A DNA stretch of 64,000 bases, taken from CAVSWN01 sp963770995 (GTDB lineage Bacteria > Acidobacteriota > Vicinamibacteria > Vicinamibacterales > CAVVIG01). Location: the NCBI GenBank assembly GCA_963770995.1, contig CAVYRS010000001.1, positions 4,960,001-5,024,000 of the forward strand. The letters run 5' to 3'. Positions within the stretch are counted from its first letter, which is position 1, and each line of letters opens with the position of its first letter. Position numbers and translations under genes: made by a program. This document shows positions 43,099 through 53,029 of the stretch, in pieces. A model generated the notes under the pieces. The model was not told where the DNA came from. It worked only from the letters and a program-made list of their open reading frames with translations, and ran no database searches.

Positions 43099-43605
43099 TC
43101 AGCGAGGGCCGCCCAAGATCCGCGAGGTCGTGATGGCCTGGCCGGCGTGCCGCGTCGCGTGTTCGGCGGCATGGAAGAGAAGTCCGAGAACGGTGGTTGG
43201 CAATGCCGCCCTTCCGATCGTCCGCGGAGCGGTCAACTGATCGGCGCTGGTGGCGCGCACCTGCACAAGCGCGGCATCCAGCATCCGAATCGTCTGGTCC
43301 ACGAGCTGCTGGAGTGTCGGTCGTGGAGTCGGTTCCTCGCCTTCCGACTCGAGAAAACGGCGCTGTTCGTCGGAGAGCGCCGCCCCTCGCGCGTAGGTCA
43401 GGAGGCGATCCGTCGCGCCGCCGATATGGCGTACGTGAAACGCAATCGACGCCGCGCCGCCCGGCCGCTGCCACGCCGCATCGGCAGGCGTCGCCGCAAG
43501 CGCCTGCAGATCCTCCTGCACCTGGACGAACGCGTGCGCGACCGGCATCAGCAGCGGCTCGACGCCCGGTAGCGGACCGCGCTGCCAGACTTCCGGCTCT
43601 GTCAT
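43099..43605 (-). CDS. DinB-family metal-binding protein
   Basis: 168 aa from ATG 43605, with AAGGAGAG upstream. Four-helix DinB/YfiT-like fold: IAFHVRHIGGATDRLLTYARG supplies the first His and LGLLFHAAEHATRHAGQAITT supplies the later two. Family members bind a divalent metal and often act in thiol-dependent transfer or stress, but most are uncharacterised. It lies directly downstream of the frameshifted amidase on the same strand. Confidence 0.85.
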   Translation of the reverse strand: MTEPEVWQRGPLPGVEPLLMPVAHAFVQVQEDLQALAATPADAAWQRPGGAASIAFHVRHIGGATDRLLTYARGAALSDEQRRFLESEGEEPTPRPTLQQLVDQTIRMLDAALVQVRATSADQLTAPRTIGRAALPTTVLGLLFHAAEHATRHAGQAITTSRILGGPR

Positions 43606-43642
43606 CTCGACTCTCCTTCGCACGACCGCGTTCGGCTCTTCG

Positions 43643-45425
43643 TCAGCGTAGGCCTGGTGGCGGCGTTCTCTTCTTCGTCGCCTGCTCGAACGCATACGCC
43701 AGCTGCAGCAACTTCGGCTCGCTGCACGCGCCCCCGGTAAACCCAACCCCGAACGGCTGTGGCTTCGGATCGAACCCAGAGGGGAGGGGGAGCGGTGGGG
43801 GAGCCGGAACGTCGCCGCCGCGGCCGTCGGCGCCGCGACCGCCCCGGCCTCCGCCTCCGAAGGTGGTTGCGGGATTCGGAATCATGCCGAACGGCACGAG
43901 CACGGTCGGGTAGCCCGGCTTCGACGCGATGCCGGCGCTCGCCGGGGCCGGGGAACAGCAGCGCGTCGAGGTTGTTCGCCTTCATGGCGGCGTCGATGCC
44001 GTTGGTGCCGAAGACACGGATGTCGCGCGCGCGATCCTCTTCGTACTTCGCGCGGTCCTTCTCGAGATCGATCTGGTCCGACGCGTCGAGCTGCGACTGC
44101 CCGTACTTGATCGCGCCGAGCCGCTCGTGCGCGGTGTTCCACTCGCGCAGCTCGGTCAGCGACTTCACCGGCGCGGCCGGACCGAGCGACGCGAGCCACG
44201 CGTTGAAGTCGCGCTTCATGCCGTAGTTCAGCACGCTCGACTGCCCGGCCGTCAGCAGGTTCTCCTTCGGGTCCTTCACGAGCATGCTCGGGATGTCGAC
44301 GTCGATGACGATCGCGCCCGCTGCCTTCAGCGCGGCGATCGCCTCGTCCATCACTTTCGTCTGCTCCGGATTCAGGCCGCCGCGTCCGCCGCCGCGGCCG
44401 CCGCCCGCTGACCGACGCGGCCGCCGCTCAGGCCTGACGACGGGCGGATCGAACGCCTCGTAGTAGTTCTTGCGCGGAATGCCGATGCGCGCCCCCTTGA
44501 GACCGTCGGCCTTCAGGAACTTCGTGTAGTCGCGCCCGGGCGGCGGGGTGCACGTCTTGGTCGCCGCGTCGTTCGGATCGGGCGACGCGCTCTCGAGCGC
44601 GCCGAACATGATCGCGATGTCCTCACGTACTTCGCCATCGGTCCCGGCGTGTCCTGATCGGCGGTGATCGGGATCACGCCGTAGCGGCTGATGCGGCCGA
44701 CGGTCGGCTTGATCGCCGCGAGCATGTTCTGGTTCGACGGGCTGAGGATCGAGCCGGAGGTCTCGGTGCCGACGTTGCCGGCCCAGAAGTTCGCCGCGGT
44801 GCCGATGCCCGAGCTCGAGCCGCCGGTCTGCAGGATCGGCCGGCCGTCGGCCGTCGCCGCGCGGATCGCGCCGCGGATCGTAGGGATTGAAGCCGTAGCC
44901 GTGCACGGCGTTGTAGTTGGTCGGCATGCCGGCCGGCGACGTAGTTCGCCAGCTCCGTCATGCCGGTCTTGGCGATGATGATCGCGCCGGCGTCGCGCAG
45001 GTTCTTCGTCAGCGTCGCCTCGTACGGCGGCACCAGCCGACTCGAACGCGAGCGCACCGCCGGTCGTCGGCATGTCGGTCGTGTGGATGTTGTCCTTGAG
45101 CGCGATCGGAATGCCGTGCAGCGGACCGCGGATGCGGCCCTGCGCCCGCTCGCGATCGAGCGCGTCGGCCTCCTCGAGCGCCTTCGGGTTCACGGTGATC
45201 GCCGCGTGCAGCAGGTCCTCGTACGTCGCGATGCGCGTTCAGGTACTGCTGCACGATCGCGTGCGACGTCGTCCGGCCGGACTTCATCGCCGCCTGCATC
45301 TCGGCGATGCTCGCCTCGAACACGTCGAACGGGGCCGGCTTCGACGAAGTCGCGGGTTTCGGTTGAGCGGGCGCCTTCACGCCGGCGGCCAGTGCGAGGA
45401 CAGCGACAACGACGATGTGCTTCAT
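43643..45425 (-). pseudogene. Secreted amidase-signature enzyme, frameshifted
   Basis: ATG 45425 starts MKHIVVVAVLALAAGVKAPAQP, a signal peptide. Following the protein needs at least five frame changes. Pieces in order are DVFEASIAEMQAAMKSGRTT, RGPLHGIPIALKDNIHTTDMPTTGG (catalytic Lys), DAGAIIIAKTGMTELANYVAG, then GGSSSGIGTAANFWAGNVGTETSGSILSPSNQN (cis-Ser/Ser nucleophile region), and ITADQDTPGPMAKYV. RIGIPRKNYYEAFDPPV and a C-terminal PNPATTFGGGGRGGRG region complete it. All catalytic residues are present, so the indels look recent or are sequencing errors. Likely an exported amide hydrolase. Confidence 0.82.
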
Positions 45426-45437
45426 GAACGGAAGGAT

Positions 45438-45480
45438 AGGCTAGATTTCAGAATTCAGAGTTCAGATTTCAGATTGATTT
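45438..45480. repeat. AT-rich TTCAGA repeat tract
   Basis: TTTCAGAATTCAGAGTTCAG and TTTCAGATTGATTTAAC, related to 5618-5707 and 36345-36380. It lies between diverging genes (amidase minus, small plus gene). Confidence 0.7.
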
Positions 45481-45513
45481 AACATTGACCCGGTTCGTCG
45501 GTTTCGAGGGGTG

Positions 45514-45864
45514 ATGGGAACGACAACGCTGCGTCTGACGTTGCTTGAAAAAGCTAACGGTCAACCCGCTGACATGACCATCGGTGCGTCAACCGAGCGG
45601 GTTCTCGAGCCAGGGATACCGATCTTCATCGGTCGGATTCCGTCCGCGGACATCGTCGTAAACGCCGCCAGCGTGGGCCGGCGGGTTGTTCGAGTCACGC
45701 TTCGCCCCGAAAGTGTGTGGGTCGAAGATCTTGCATCCGGTGGTGGGAGTTCGCTCGAAGTCGACCAGGCGGTCATGCACCGCCCGCGGTGCGCGCTCCC
45801 AGATGTTGCGGTGTTGCGAATCGGTGAGGTCGCCTTCCGAGCGCAGGTTTTTCGCGAGCCTTGA
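45514..45864 (+). CDS. Small FHA-like protein
   Basis: 116 aa. IFIGRIPSADIVVNAASVGRRVVRVTLRPESVWVEDLASGGGSSLEV resembles the FHA core (GR, S, then ED..SxxGT-like turn) that binds phosphothreonine, but the canonical GR-S-H-N set is incomplete (VGRRV in place of SRxH). In a kinase-rich region this could be a degenerate phosphopeptide reader. GTG at 45511 is an alternative start. Confidence 0.5.
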   Translation: MGTTTLRLTLLEKANGQPADMTIGASTERVLEPGIPIFIGRIPSADIVVNAASVGRRVVRVTLRPESVWVEDLASGGGSSLEVDQAVMHRPRCALPDVAVLRIGEVAFRAQVFREP

Positions 45865-45924
45865 CTGTGGACCGTCGACTGTCCAAAGGCGAGGTGTCAG
45901 CCACGCGCTCGTGACAGTCGTGGC

Positions 45925-45942
45925 GTCCGGCTCTAGCCGGAC
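45925..45942. repeat. GTCCGGCT palindrome
   Basis: GTCCGGCTCTAGCCGGAC, a near-copy of 20582-20599. It lies between convergent genes ending at 45864 and 45976. Confidence 0.6.
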
Positions 45943-45975
45943 CCACGTGACCAGGGAAACCACTCGCGCTTCTGT

Positions 45976-46533
45976 TCAGCGACGCCTCTGGCTGCGACGG
46001 GACGACACATGGTGTTGCGCGGCACGAATCTCGTGATGTGCGATCGCCAGCGGCTCGTCGTCGCGTAGTACGCGGAGCCCTTCCTCACGCAATTCGGCGG
46101 CAAGGTCGTCACGTGTGCCCGATGTGCATTCGATATTCCGCGTGCTGACTGCGCTGAAGGTGGCGCGGAATTCGACCCAAAGCTGCCGTTCGTCGACGAG
46201 GTCGCCCCAGTGCGCCCGGTCGCGCCGAACGAGGACGGGCGCGCACTCGGAACAAGACGTATAGAAGACGACCTCTGGCGGCGTGACGACCGGCTCAATT
46301 GCGTGCCGGCGTTGGAAGACTGCCTCGGCGGCCTCCAACCGCCAGTGCTCCGCTGCATTGTCCGCGGGATCGGCGGATCTGCTTGGCACCACGCGATATA
46401 CCTGCGGTCCGTCGAAGAGGTAGACGTCCGCGGCCGGATTGTCGAAGCTCTTGGTCTGGAAGCCGGAGACGTGATGCCCGTGCGGGCACCGCAGGATCTC
46501 ATCGAGGACGACCACGTTGTCGAACATTCCCAT
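45976..46533 (-). CDS. MGMFDNV-type protein of unknown function
   Basis: 185 aa. It begins MGMFDNVVVLDEILRCPHGHHVSGFQTKSF with a Cys-Pro-x-Gly-His turn, and later has FYTSCSECAPVLVRRD with a CxxC pair. Together these may form a small zinc site. The C-terminus is Arg-rich. The opening MGMFD text is shared with a 5' fragment at 37333. No function known to me. A 21-bp palindrome lies 3 bp upstream of the start codon. Confidence 0.65.
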   Translation of the reverse strand: MGMFDNVVVLDEILRCPHGHHVSGFQTKSFDNPAADVYLFDGPQVYRVVPSRSADPADNAAEHWRLEAAEAVFQRRHAIEPVVTPPEVVFYTSCSECAPVLVRRDRAHWGDLVDERQLWVEFRATFSAVSTRNIECTSGTRDDLAAELREEGLRVLRDDEPLAIAHHEIRAAQHHVSSRRSQRRR

Positions 46534-46536
46534 GCC

Positions 46537-46557
46537 GACGACGATGGCATCGTCGTC
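46537..46557 (-). promoter_or_regulatory. Palindrome immediately before an MGMFDNV start codon
   Basis: GACGACGATG, G, CATCGTCGTC: a perfect 10-bp inverted repeat with a 1-base centre. The same palindrome precedes the fragment at 37333 (37337-37357). In RNA it would cover the ribosome-binding region; in DNA it could be an operator. Confidence 0.55.
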
Positions 46558-46672
46558 GCGCGGAAATCAAGCGGTGCGAACGAGGTTACAGGGGCACGCT
46601 CTCGACATCGGCGCGCTCGTTCGCGATCGTCAGCCAATTCGGTCCAGACTTCGCGTTGATCGACGGCTGTGA

Positions 46673-48412
46673 TCATCGGTTGAAAGCGACCTCGACCACG
46701 CGCGCCTGTGCGGTTTCGAGCAGCATCCTCGCGTCCAGGCCATCGCCCTGCAGCGCGCGCGGCAGCCACTCCTGCGTGCTGCCGATCGGCAGCTCCTTGA
46801 AGACGTCGACGATGAGTGTGCGATTGGCGTGTCGCCCATTGAACAATTCAGCCGGATGGAACACCGCCGGCCGGCCGGAGTAGACGCCAACACGTTTCCC
46901 ATCGCCCTTGACGATCACGAACCGTTCACGGACGTAGTCGTTCAGCGCCAGCCAGGCGTCGATGCGGCCCACCAGCATCAGGCACGCCAGCTCGTCGGTG
47001 CAGACGACGCGATCGCCGGGCTGGAGGCTGCTTCGTATCTGCTCGATGCCGTTGACGTGGATCGTCGGCCGTGCGGCCTCGAGCCGCGCCCTCAGCGGAC
47101 CGTCCCCGCGCCACTGATCCGCCGCGACTGCCGCAACGACGAGCGCGCAGATCGACCATGAGGCGACACGGCCGGCAGCCGGGGTGCGGGCGAAGTTGTG
47201 CGACACGATCGCGGCGACGTCGACGGCGATTGCCACGAGCATCAGCGTGACCGGCAGCAGCAAGTAATTGAGCGTGATGCCCGATTCAATGACGCCGAAC
47301 CACAGCACCCACCCGATCCACAACAGATGAGCGGCGCGTTCGGCCGGCCGCCATTCACCACCGGCACCGGCGAGTCTGGCGATCGGCAATCCAAGCGCGA
47401 GCGTGATCGTGATGGGGTTCGCGCGCGCGATGTGCCAGAACATGTCGAGCGGATAGCGCAACCCATCGGCCACCACACTCTCGACGAGCGCCTGCGACAT
47501 CGGCGCCGTAGTGACGGCGCGTGCCATTGCGAAGCTCACGATGAGCGCAGCGAAGGACAGCGCGACCACGAGATTCAGCCGAGCCCGCGTCGGCGCGATT
47601 AACCAGGAGATGAACAGAACGACCAGTGGAATGCCGAACTGGAGATCAGGCGGCACTTCGAAGAGGTTGAACACCTGCCAGATGAAGAACCGCTCGACCA
47701 TCGTTTGACCGCTCGGTGACGGAGCGAGCGCATGAAGGCTCAGAATGAGCCCCTGTGCGGCGACGACTCCCACGACCATAGCGAGAGCGGCGGCGAGCCA
47801 CTTCGCTCGGCTTCCCCGGTGCGCGACGACCCAGCACAGAAGCGGAATCGCGGCCATCGTAAACGCCAGCTCGTGAACCAGCCGGCCCAGAAAGGCGAGA
47901 ACAGCCAGGGTGCCAAGACGGCCGAGGGTGGCGGAGCTGGCAACGGTGGGTGACCCCGAGATGCCAAGCGTGGAGAGTGACAGCAAGCTGCTCGTGTAGA
48001 CCGCGAGAAATGGAGCGTAGAAACGCCCGGTTGTGGCCGCCGCCCAGAACGGCACTGAAAGGGCCGCGAGGAAAACCGCGAGCGTGGCCGCCCTCGTCGT
48101 GGCGGATCTCGCCACGACGAGATAGATCAACCCCAGCGAGGCCAGCACCGAGAGTAGCGCCAGCGCTCGATACGACGAGAGCTCAGCTCCGGCGAATTGC
48201 GCCGCGGCCCGGCTCGCGTACGAAAACGCGAGACCGCGATCGTAGAGAAGACCCGAAGGTAGTAGCGGGAGGCGCCGCGCGGACTCCTCGATGCCGCGCG
48301 CGGCGAACACCGTGTACTCCTCGTCAGGCGAGTAGCCGGGACGAAACAGCTCCGGCCATCCGAGCGCCAGGACAGCAACGATGACGGCAGCAGCGAGTAG
48401 CCAGGCTCGCAT
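46673..48412 (-). CDS. GT39-like polytopic membrane protein
   Basis: 579 aa with about ten membrane helices. The first periplasmic loop carries PGYSPDEEYTVFAARGI, matching the D-E acidic motif of the ArnT/PMT-type (GT-C) glycosyltransferases. The helical core (VFLAALSVPFWAAATTGRFYAPFLAV) is typical, and a C-terminal soluble domain follows (~450-579). It probably transfers a sugar from a polyprenyl carrier at the membrane; donor and acceptor are unknown. No sugar-biosynthesis genes lie nearby. Confidence 0.78.
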   Translation of the reverse strand: MRAWLLAAAVIVAVLALGWPELFRPGYSPDEEYTVFAARGIEESARRLPLLPSGLLYDRGLAFSYASRAAAQFAGAELSSYRALALLSVLASLGLIYLVVARSATTRAATLAVFLAALSVPFWAAATTGRFYAPFLAVYTSSLLSLSTLGISGSPTVASSATLGRLGTLAVLAFLGRLVHELAFTMAAIPLLCWVVAHRGSRAKWLAAALAMVVGVVAAQGLILSLHALAPSPSGQTMVERFFIWQVFNLFEVPPDLQFGIPLVVLFISWLIAPTRARLNLVVALSFAALIVSFAMARAVTTAPMSQALVESVVADGLRYPLDMFWHIARANPITITLALGLPIARLAGAGGEWRPAERAAHLLWIGWVLWFGVIESGITLNYLLLPVTLMLVAIAVDVAAIVSHNFARTPAAGRVASWSICALVVAAVAADQWRGDGPLRARLEAARPTIHVNGIEQIRSSLQPGDRVVCTDELACLMLVGRIDAWLALNDYVRERFVIVKGDGKRVGVYSGRPAVFHPAELFNGRHANRTLIVDVFKELPIGSTQEWLPRALQGDGLDARMLLETAQARVVEVAFNR

Positions 48413-48630
48413 CCTCGCCGGATCAGACGACCGTGATAGCCGTGTCGAGGTACACGTCCTGAACCGCGTTCATTGTTGGAGGGAGCGTCAAGCGTACCAC
48501 AGCATTGGGGCCGGCCCCGCTGGTCACGTCACCAGCCATGGTGATCACTCTCAGAGTGTCGCCTTGGCCGGATGCGGTGTGAGCGAAAAACGCGGACTCG
48601 GCGTGGCTCGCGTCTTGTTTCTGTCCCGGC

Positions 48631-49086
48631 ATGTCTCGACGACCGATCGTTGCGATTGCTGTTCTCGTCGGCTTCGCGTTCTCCCAACCGGCCGCCGCCC
48701 AGTCGTCGGATATTCCGGCGGTGGAGGCGTTCATCGTGAACGTCACGCAGGGCCCGCCGCGCATGGGAGGCGGGCCGACCGATCATTTCCTGACGTTCCG
48801 CCAACGAATCGAAGTTCCAGGCGCCATTCTGTCGGCGGGCACGTATCTGTTCAGGCTCAGGACGCCGACGGTCGTGCAGGTGTTGAGCGCCGACCAATCG
48901 AAGGTCTACACGATGTTCATGACGCTTCGAGCGGATGGAGAAGGAGACACCGGCCGCGAACGGATCAAATTCCAGCACGTCGGCGACGACACGCTCCGAA
49001 TCGTTGGCTGGTACCCTCCCGACGCGATCGGCTACGAGTTCCTGTACCCGAAGCCCCGGCGCGAATCGATCGAGCGCCCGCGATAG
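48631..49086 (+). CDS. Small secreted protein of unknown function
   Basis: 151 aa. Signal peptide (IVAIAVLVGFAFSQPAAAQ), then a beta-rich domain: DHFLTFRQRIEVPGAILSAGTYLFRLRTPTVVQVLSADQSKVYTMFMTL and IVGWYPPDAIGYEFLYP. Proteins of this style are common in Acidobacteriota secretomes. No catalytic motif. Convergent with the SDR gene. Confidence 0.7.
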   Translation: MSRRPIVAIAVLVGFAFSQPAAAQSSDIPAVEAFIVNVTQGPPRMGGGPTDHFLTFRQRIEVPGAILSAGTYLFRLRTPTVVQVLSADQSKVYTMFMTLRADGEGDTGRERIKFQHVGDDTLRIVGWYPPDAIGYEFLYPKPRRESIERPR

Positions 49087-49118
49087 CGATCGATCATCCG
49101 ACATCGACTGCGGGCTCA

Positions 49119-50039
49119 TCACGAGCGCCCAGGCCGCCGCGAGATGACGGCGCGATCGCCGATCGCCACGCCCGGTGGAGGCGGCATCGAGTCGGGCACG
49201 AAGAAATCGGCGACCGGGACCATCGACGGATCCATCCGGTACCTGTCGAAATCGCGCTCCCCTTCCTCGTAGAGCACACTGTCGTCGATCAGAAAGCGGC
49301 CGGTGCATTCGCGCGACGGTTTCGTGACGACGGCGTACGCCGCATCGGCCATGATCGCAGGCGTGCGGCACCGCCGCATGGCCTCCTGTCCGCCGACCGC
49401 GAACTGGATCGCCGCGGTGGCAATGATCGTCCGCGGCCAGAGCGCGTTGAACGCGATTCCGTCGTCCTTGAATTCGGCGGCCATGCCGAGGACGCACAAG
49501 CTCATGCCGAACTTCGCCATCGTGTAGGCCGTGTGGGGGGCAAACCAGCGCGGGGACATGTCGAGCGGCGGCGAGATCATCAGCACGTGAGGGTTCGCGG
49601 CGCTTCTCAGATGTGGGATGCACGCCTTCGACGCGAGGAACGTACCACGCGTGTTGACCTGGTGCATCAGATCGAAACGCTTCAATTCCGTCTCGAGCGT
49701 GCCGGTCAGTTGGATGGCGGAGGCGTTGTTGACGCACACGTCGATGCCGCCGAACCTCTCGACCGTTGCCTCGACCGCCCGCAGCACCGCCGCTTCGTCG
49801 CGCACGTCGACGATCAGCGGCAAGGCGCGTCCGCCTGCGGCTTCAATCTCCGTCGCGGCGGTGTAGATCGTGCCTGGCAGATGGCGATGCGGCTCCGCGG
49901 TCTTGGCGGCGATCGCGATGTTCGCGCCATCGCGCGCGGCGCGCAGCGCAATCGCCAGGCCGATGCCGCGGCTCGCGCCTGTGATGAACAGCGTCTTCCC
50001 CGACAGCGTCGGCTTCCCGTGGGCGCCCTCGATCGACAT
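49119..50039 (-). CDS. Short-chain dehydrogenase/reductase (HSDL2-like)
   Basis: 306 aa from ATG 50039. Rossmann nucleotide motif TGASRGIGLAIAL near the N-terminus, DVRDEAAV, NNAS, then the catalytic YTMAKFGMSL (Tyr and Lys, YxxxK). PPLDMSPRWFAPHTAY and the C-terminal ECTGRFLIDDSVL block are typical of the HSDL2-like SDR subgroup. It uses NAD(P)H on an unknown, perhaps fatty-acyl or hydroxy, substrate. Confidence 0.88.
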   Translation of the reverse strand: MSIEGAHGKPTLSGKTLFITGASRGIGLAIALRAARDGANIAIAAKTAEPHRHLPGTIYTAATEIEAAGGRALPLIVDVRDEAAVLRAVEATVERFGGIDVCVNNASAIQLTGTLETELKRFDLMHQVNTRGTFLASKACIPHLRSAANPHVLMISPPLDMSPRWFAPHTAYTMAKFGMSLCVLGMAAEFKDDGIAFNALWPRTIIATAAIQFAVGGQEAMRRCRTPAIMADAAYAVVTKPSRECTGRFLIDDSVLYEEGERDFDRYRMDPSMVPVADFFVPDSMPPPPGVAIGDRAVISRRPGRS

Positions 50040-50228
50040 ATGGGTCGGGTCTGCGTCGTCCGGCTGCGGGGATAATAATCGAGCCGGGTCAGCCGTGCGA
50101 GTGACGAATCGCGGCCGTGGTCCCTTCTTTTCCGGCCCGACGACTTTCCTGATGCTCTGGATCACGGAGGTCGTGGTCCTGCGAGAATGCCATGTAATAT
50201 CACTCGCACATCCCCAAAGGAGTCCCCG

Positions 50229-52997
50229 ATGCGCACGTTCATCGCTGCCTTCACCGTCGTCGTTCTCGCGGCCCTGTCACCCTCATCGATAGTTGCCCAA
50301 CAAGGCGCAGGTCAAGACGCCGCGCCCCGGGCCGAGCGTGTTACTTCGCCCAACTACGACCTGGCGGCGCAGTGGACGTCGGAGAAGGTGCGAAAGCTGG
50401 TGTTCGACACGAGCGTGGCGCCGCGCTGGCTCGAGACGAGCGATCGCTTCTGGTACTCCTATCAGACGCGGGAGGGGCGTAAGTTCTCGCTGGTCGATCC
50501 GATCAAGCGGACCAAGACGCCGCTGTTCGACCACGCCAAGATGGCGGCAACTCTCACCTCGATCACACGCATACCCTACGACGCGCAGCATCTGCCCTTC
50601 ACGACCGTGCGCTTCGTCAAGAAGGACACGGCCTTCGAGTTCGACGTGCAGGTGCCCGCCGACGCCAGCATCGCCACGCCGCCCAAACGTGAGACGACCA
50701 CCGAGCAGAGCAGCGGGGCGCAGGGGACGAAGGCTGGCCCAGCCCAAGGCGCCAAGAGTGGTAAGGGCGGGGCAGACGACTCGCCGGCGGACACAGGCGA
50801 CCCGGTTGTCCAGGTCGACGATCCGCAGCGCGGCGGTCAGAGCGGCAATGCCGCGACGCCGGCTCGTCGGAGAAACCGCACGCTGCACTTCGAGTACGAC
50901 CTCGCGACCGCCAGGGTCACCTTCCTCGACGACTACAAGGAAGAGCCGCGTCCGCCGCGCTGGGCGAGCATCGCGCCCGACGGCAAGACCGTCGTCTTCG
51001 CGCGCAAAGAGAACCTCTTCATGATGGATGCGGACAACTACGCCAAAGCGCTCAAGAAGGCCGACGATCCGGGCATTGTCGAGGTCCAGCTCACGACCGA
51101 TGGCGTTGAACACTACAGCTACGGCCGGTCCGCCCGTGAGATTCAGAACCAGCGCGAGCAGGAACAGCAGCAGCAACAGCAGCAGGAGCGGGACGGCGAA
51201 GGCGAGCAGCAGCAACAAGACGACGAGATCGACATCACCAATCAGGACGCGCGCATGCCCGCGATTCAGATTGTGTGGTCGCGCGACTCGAACAAGTTCG
51301 CGCTCGTCCGCCGCGATTCCCGCAAGGTCAAAGACCTGTGGGTCATCAACGCGCTGGCGCAGCCGCGGCCGACGCTCGAGACCTATCGCTACGCGATGCC
51401 AGGTGAAGCCAACATTCCACAGTCGGAGATCCAGGTGTTCGACCGGACGACGAAGCAGCGCGTCTCGCTCAAGTCGAACCAGTTCACCGATCAGACCGTG
51501 AACATCGCCACGCGCGCGCCCCGCACCAACCTCCAGCGCGACCCGAGGCGGCCGCTGCCGGCCGAGTGGCTGAGCGACACGCCGGACAAGCTCTACTTCA
51601 CCCGCTTGAGCCGCGATCAGCACCGCCTGGACGTGGTCGTCGCCGACACCGCCACTGGAGAGGTGAAGACGCTGATCGAAGAGCGGCTCAATACCTACGT
51701 CGAATCGAAACCGCTCCGGCTCGTGTCAGGCGGCTCGGAGCTGGTGTTCTGGTCGGAGCGCGACGGCTGGGGCCACTACTACCTCTACGACGCCGCGACC
51801 GGCACGCTCAAGAATCGCATCACCGAGGGTGAGTTCGTCACGACGGGCATCGAGAGCGTCGACGACAAGGCCCGCGTCCTGTTCGTGTCGGCGGGCGGCC
51901 GCGAGAAGGGGGAGGATCCGTACTACACCCACCTCTATCGGGTGGGATTCGACGGCAGCGGCTTCAAGCTGCTCGACCCCGGCAATGCATCGCACAGCGT
52001 CTCGGTGACCGACTCGGCGAAATTTTTCGTGGACAACGCGTCGCGGATCGACGGCGCACCCGAATCCACGCTCGTCGACACGCTCGGCAACCCGGTGATG
52101 AAGTTGGAAAGTCCGGATCTCTCGGCTTTGAAGGAAGCCGGCTTCAAGTTCCCCGAACCCTTCACGGTGAAGGCTGACGATGGGATTACGGATCTCTACG
52201 GGGTCATGTACAAGCCGTTCAACTTCGATCCATCGCGCAAGTACCCGATCATCGCGTTCGTCTACCCCGGGCCGCAGACCGAGAGCGTCACGAAGACGTT
52301 CAACCCGCGGAGCAACAACGTCGCGCTGGCGCAGTTCGGGTTCGTCGTCATCGAGGTCGGCAATCGCGGCGGCCACCCGCAGCGGTCGAAGTGGTACCAC
52401 AACTACGGCTACGGCAACCTGCGCGACTACGGGCTCGCCGACAAGAAATCGGCCATCGAGCAGCTCGCGCGGCGGCATGCGTTCGTCGACATCAACCGCG
52501 TCGGCATCTGGGGCCACTCGGGCGGCGGTTTCATGTCGGCGGCGGCGATACTCGTCTACCCGGACTTCTTCAAGGTGGCCTGGTCGGAGTCGGGCAACCA
52601 CGAGAACAACATCTACAACAACAGCTGGAGCGAGAAACATCACGGCGTGAAGGAAATCGAGAAGGACGGCAAGATCACGTTCGAGTACGACATCGAGAAG
52701 AACTCGGAGCTGGCCAGGAACCTGAAGGGCCACCTGATGCTGATCCACGGTGACATCGACAACAACGTGCACCCGACCAACACCTATCGATTGGCCGACG
52801 CGCTGATCAAGGCCAACAAGCGCTTCGATATGTTCGTGCTGCCGGGCGTGCGCCACTCGTTCCAGCCGGTGGCCGGATACGTGAACTGGCTGCGCGGCGA
52901 CTACTTCGCGCGTCACCTGCTGGGACAATCCGCCGACAGCATCGACATCGTCGAGTTGAATCGCGAGAAAGAGCAGACCGGAGAGAAGAAGCGGTAG
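50229..52997 (+). CDS. S9 family prolyl oligopeptidase (DPP IV-like), secreted
   Basis: 922 aa from ATG 50229. Signal peptide (FIAAFTVVVLAALSPSSIVAQ). A beta-propeller N-terminal part carries a Gly/Lys/Ala-rich low-complexity insert (~160-220) and a Gln-rich acidic insert (~305-340, runs of Q). The C-terminal alpha/beta-hydrolase has nucleophile GHSGGGF (Ser), LIHGDIDNNVHP (Asp) and LPGVRHSF (His). It probably trims proline-containing oligopeptides in the periplasm or outside. The kinase gene follows 32 bp later. Confidence 0.92.
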   Translation: MRTFIAAFTVVVLAALSPSSIVAQQGAGQDAAPRAERVTSPNYDLAAQWTSEKVRKLVFDTSVAPRWLETSDRFWYSYQTREGRKFSLVDPIKRTKTPLFDHAKMAATLTSITRIPYDAQHLPFTTVRFVKKDTAFEFDVQVPADASIATPPKRETTTEQSSGAQGTKAGPAQGAKSGKGGADDSPADTGDPVVQVDDPQRGGQSGNAATPARRRNRTLHFEYDLATARVTFLDDYKEEPRPPRWASIAPDGKTVVFARKENLFMMDADNYAKALKKADDPGIVEVQLTTDGVEHYSYGRSAREIQNQREQEQQQQQQQERDGEGEQQQQDDEIDITNQDARMPAIQIVWSRDSNKFALVRRDSRKVKDLWVINALAQPRPTLETYRYAMPGEANIPQSEIQVFDRTTKQRVSLKSNQFTDQTVNIATRAPRTNLQRDPRRPLPAEWLSDTPDKLYFTRLSRDQHRLDVVVADTATGEVKTLIEERLNTYVESKPLRLVSGGSELVFWSERDGWGHYYLYDAATGTLKNRITEGEFVTTGIESVDDKARVLFVSAGGREKGEDPYYTHLYRVGFDGSGFKLLDPGNASHSVSVTDSAKFFVDNASRIDGAPESTLVDTLGNPVMKLESPDLSALKEAGFKFPEPFTVKADDGITDLYGVMYKPFNFDPSRKYPIIAFVYPGPQTESVTKTFNPRSNNVALAQFGFVVIEVGNRGGHPQRSKWYHNYGYGNLRDYGLADKKSAIEQLARRHAFVDINRVGIWGHSGGGFMSAAAILVYPDFFKVAWSESGNHENNIYNNSWSEKHHGVKEIEKDGKITFEYDIEKNSELARNLKGHLMLIHGDIDNNVHPTNTYRLADALIKANKRFDMFVLPGVRHSFQPVAGYVNWLRGDYFARHLLGQSADSIDIVELNREKEQTGEKKR

Positions 52998-53029
52998 AGC
53001 GGCAGTAAAAGCAGAAGGCAGGAGGCAAT

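Noticed and set aside
48423..48764. Minus-strand frame ending VVRLTLPPTMNAVQDVYLDTAITVV
   Set aside because: The last ~50 residues look protein-like and could be a gene scrap, but the start overlaps the real plus-strand gene at 48631. No family is recognisable.
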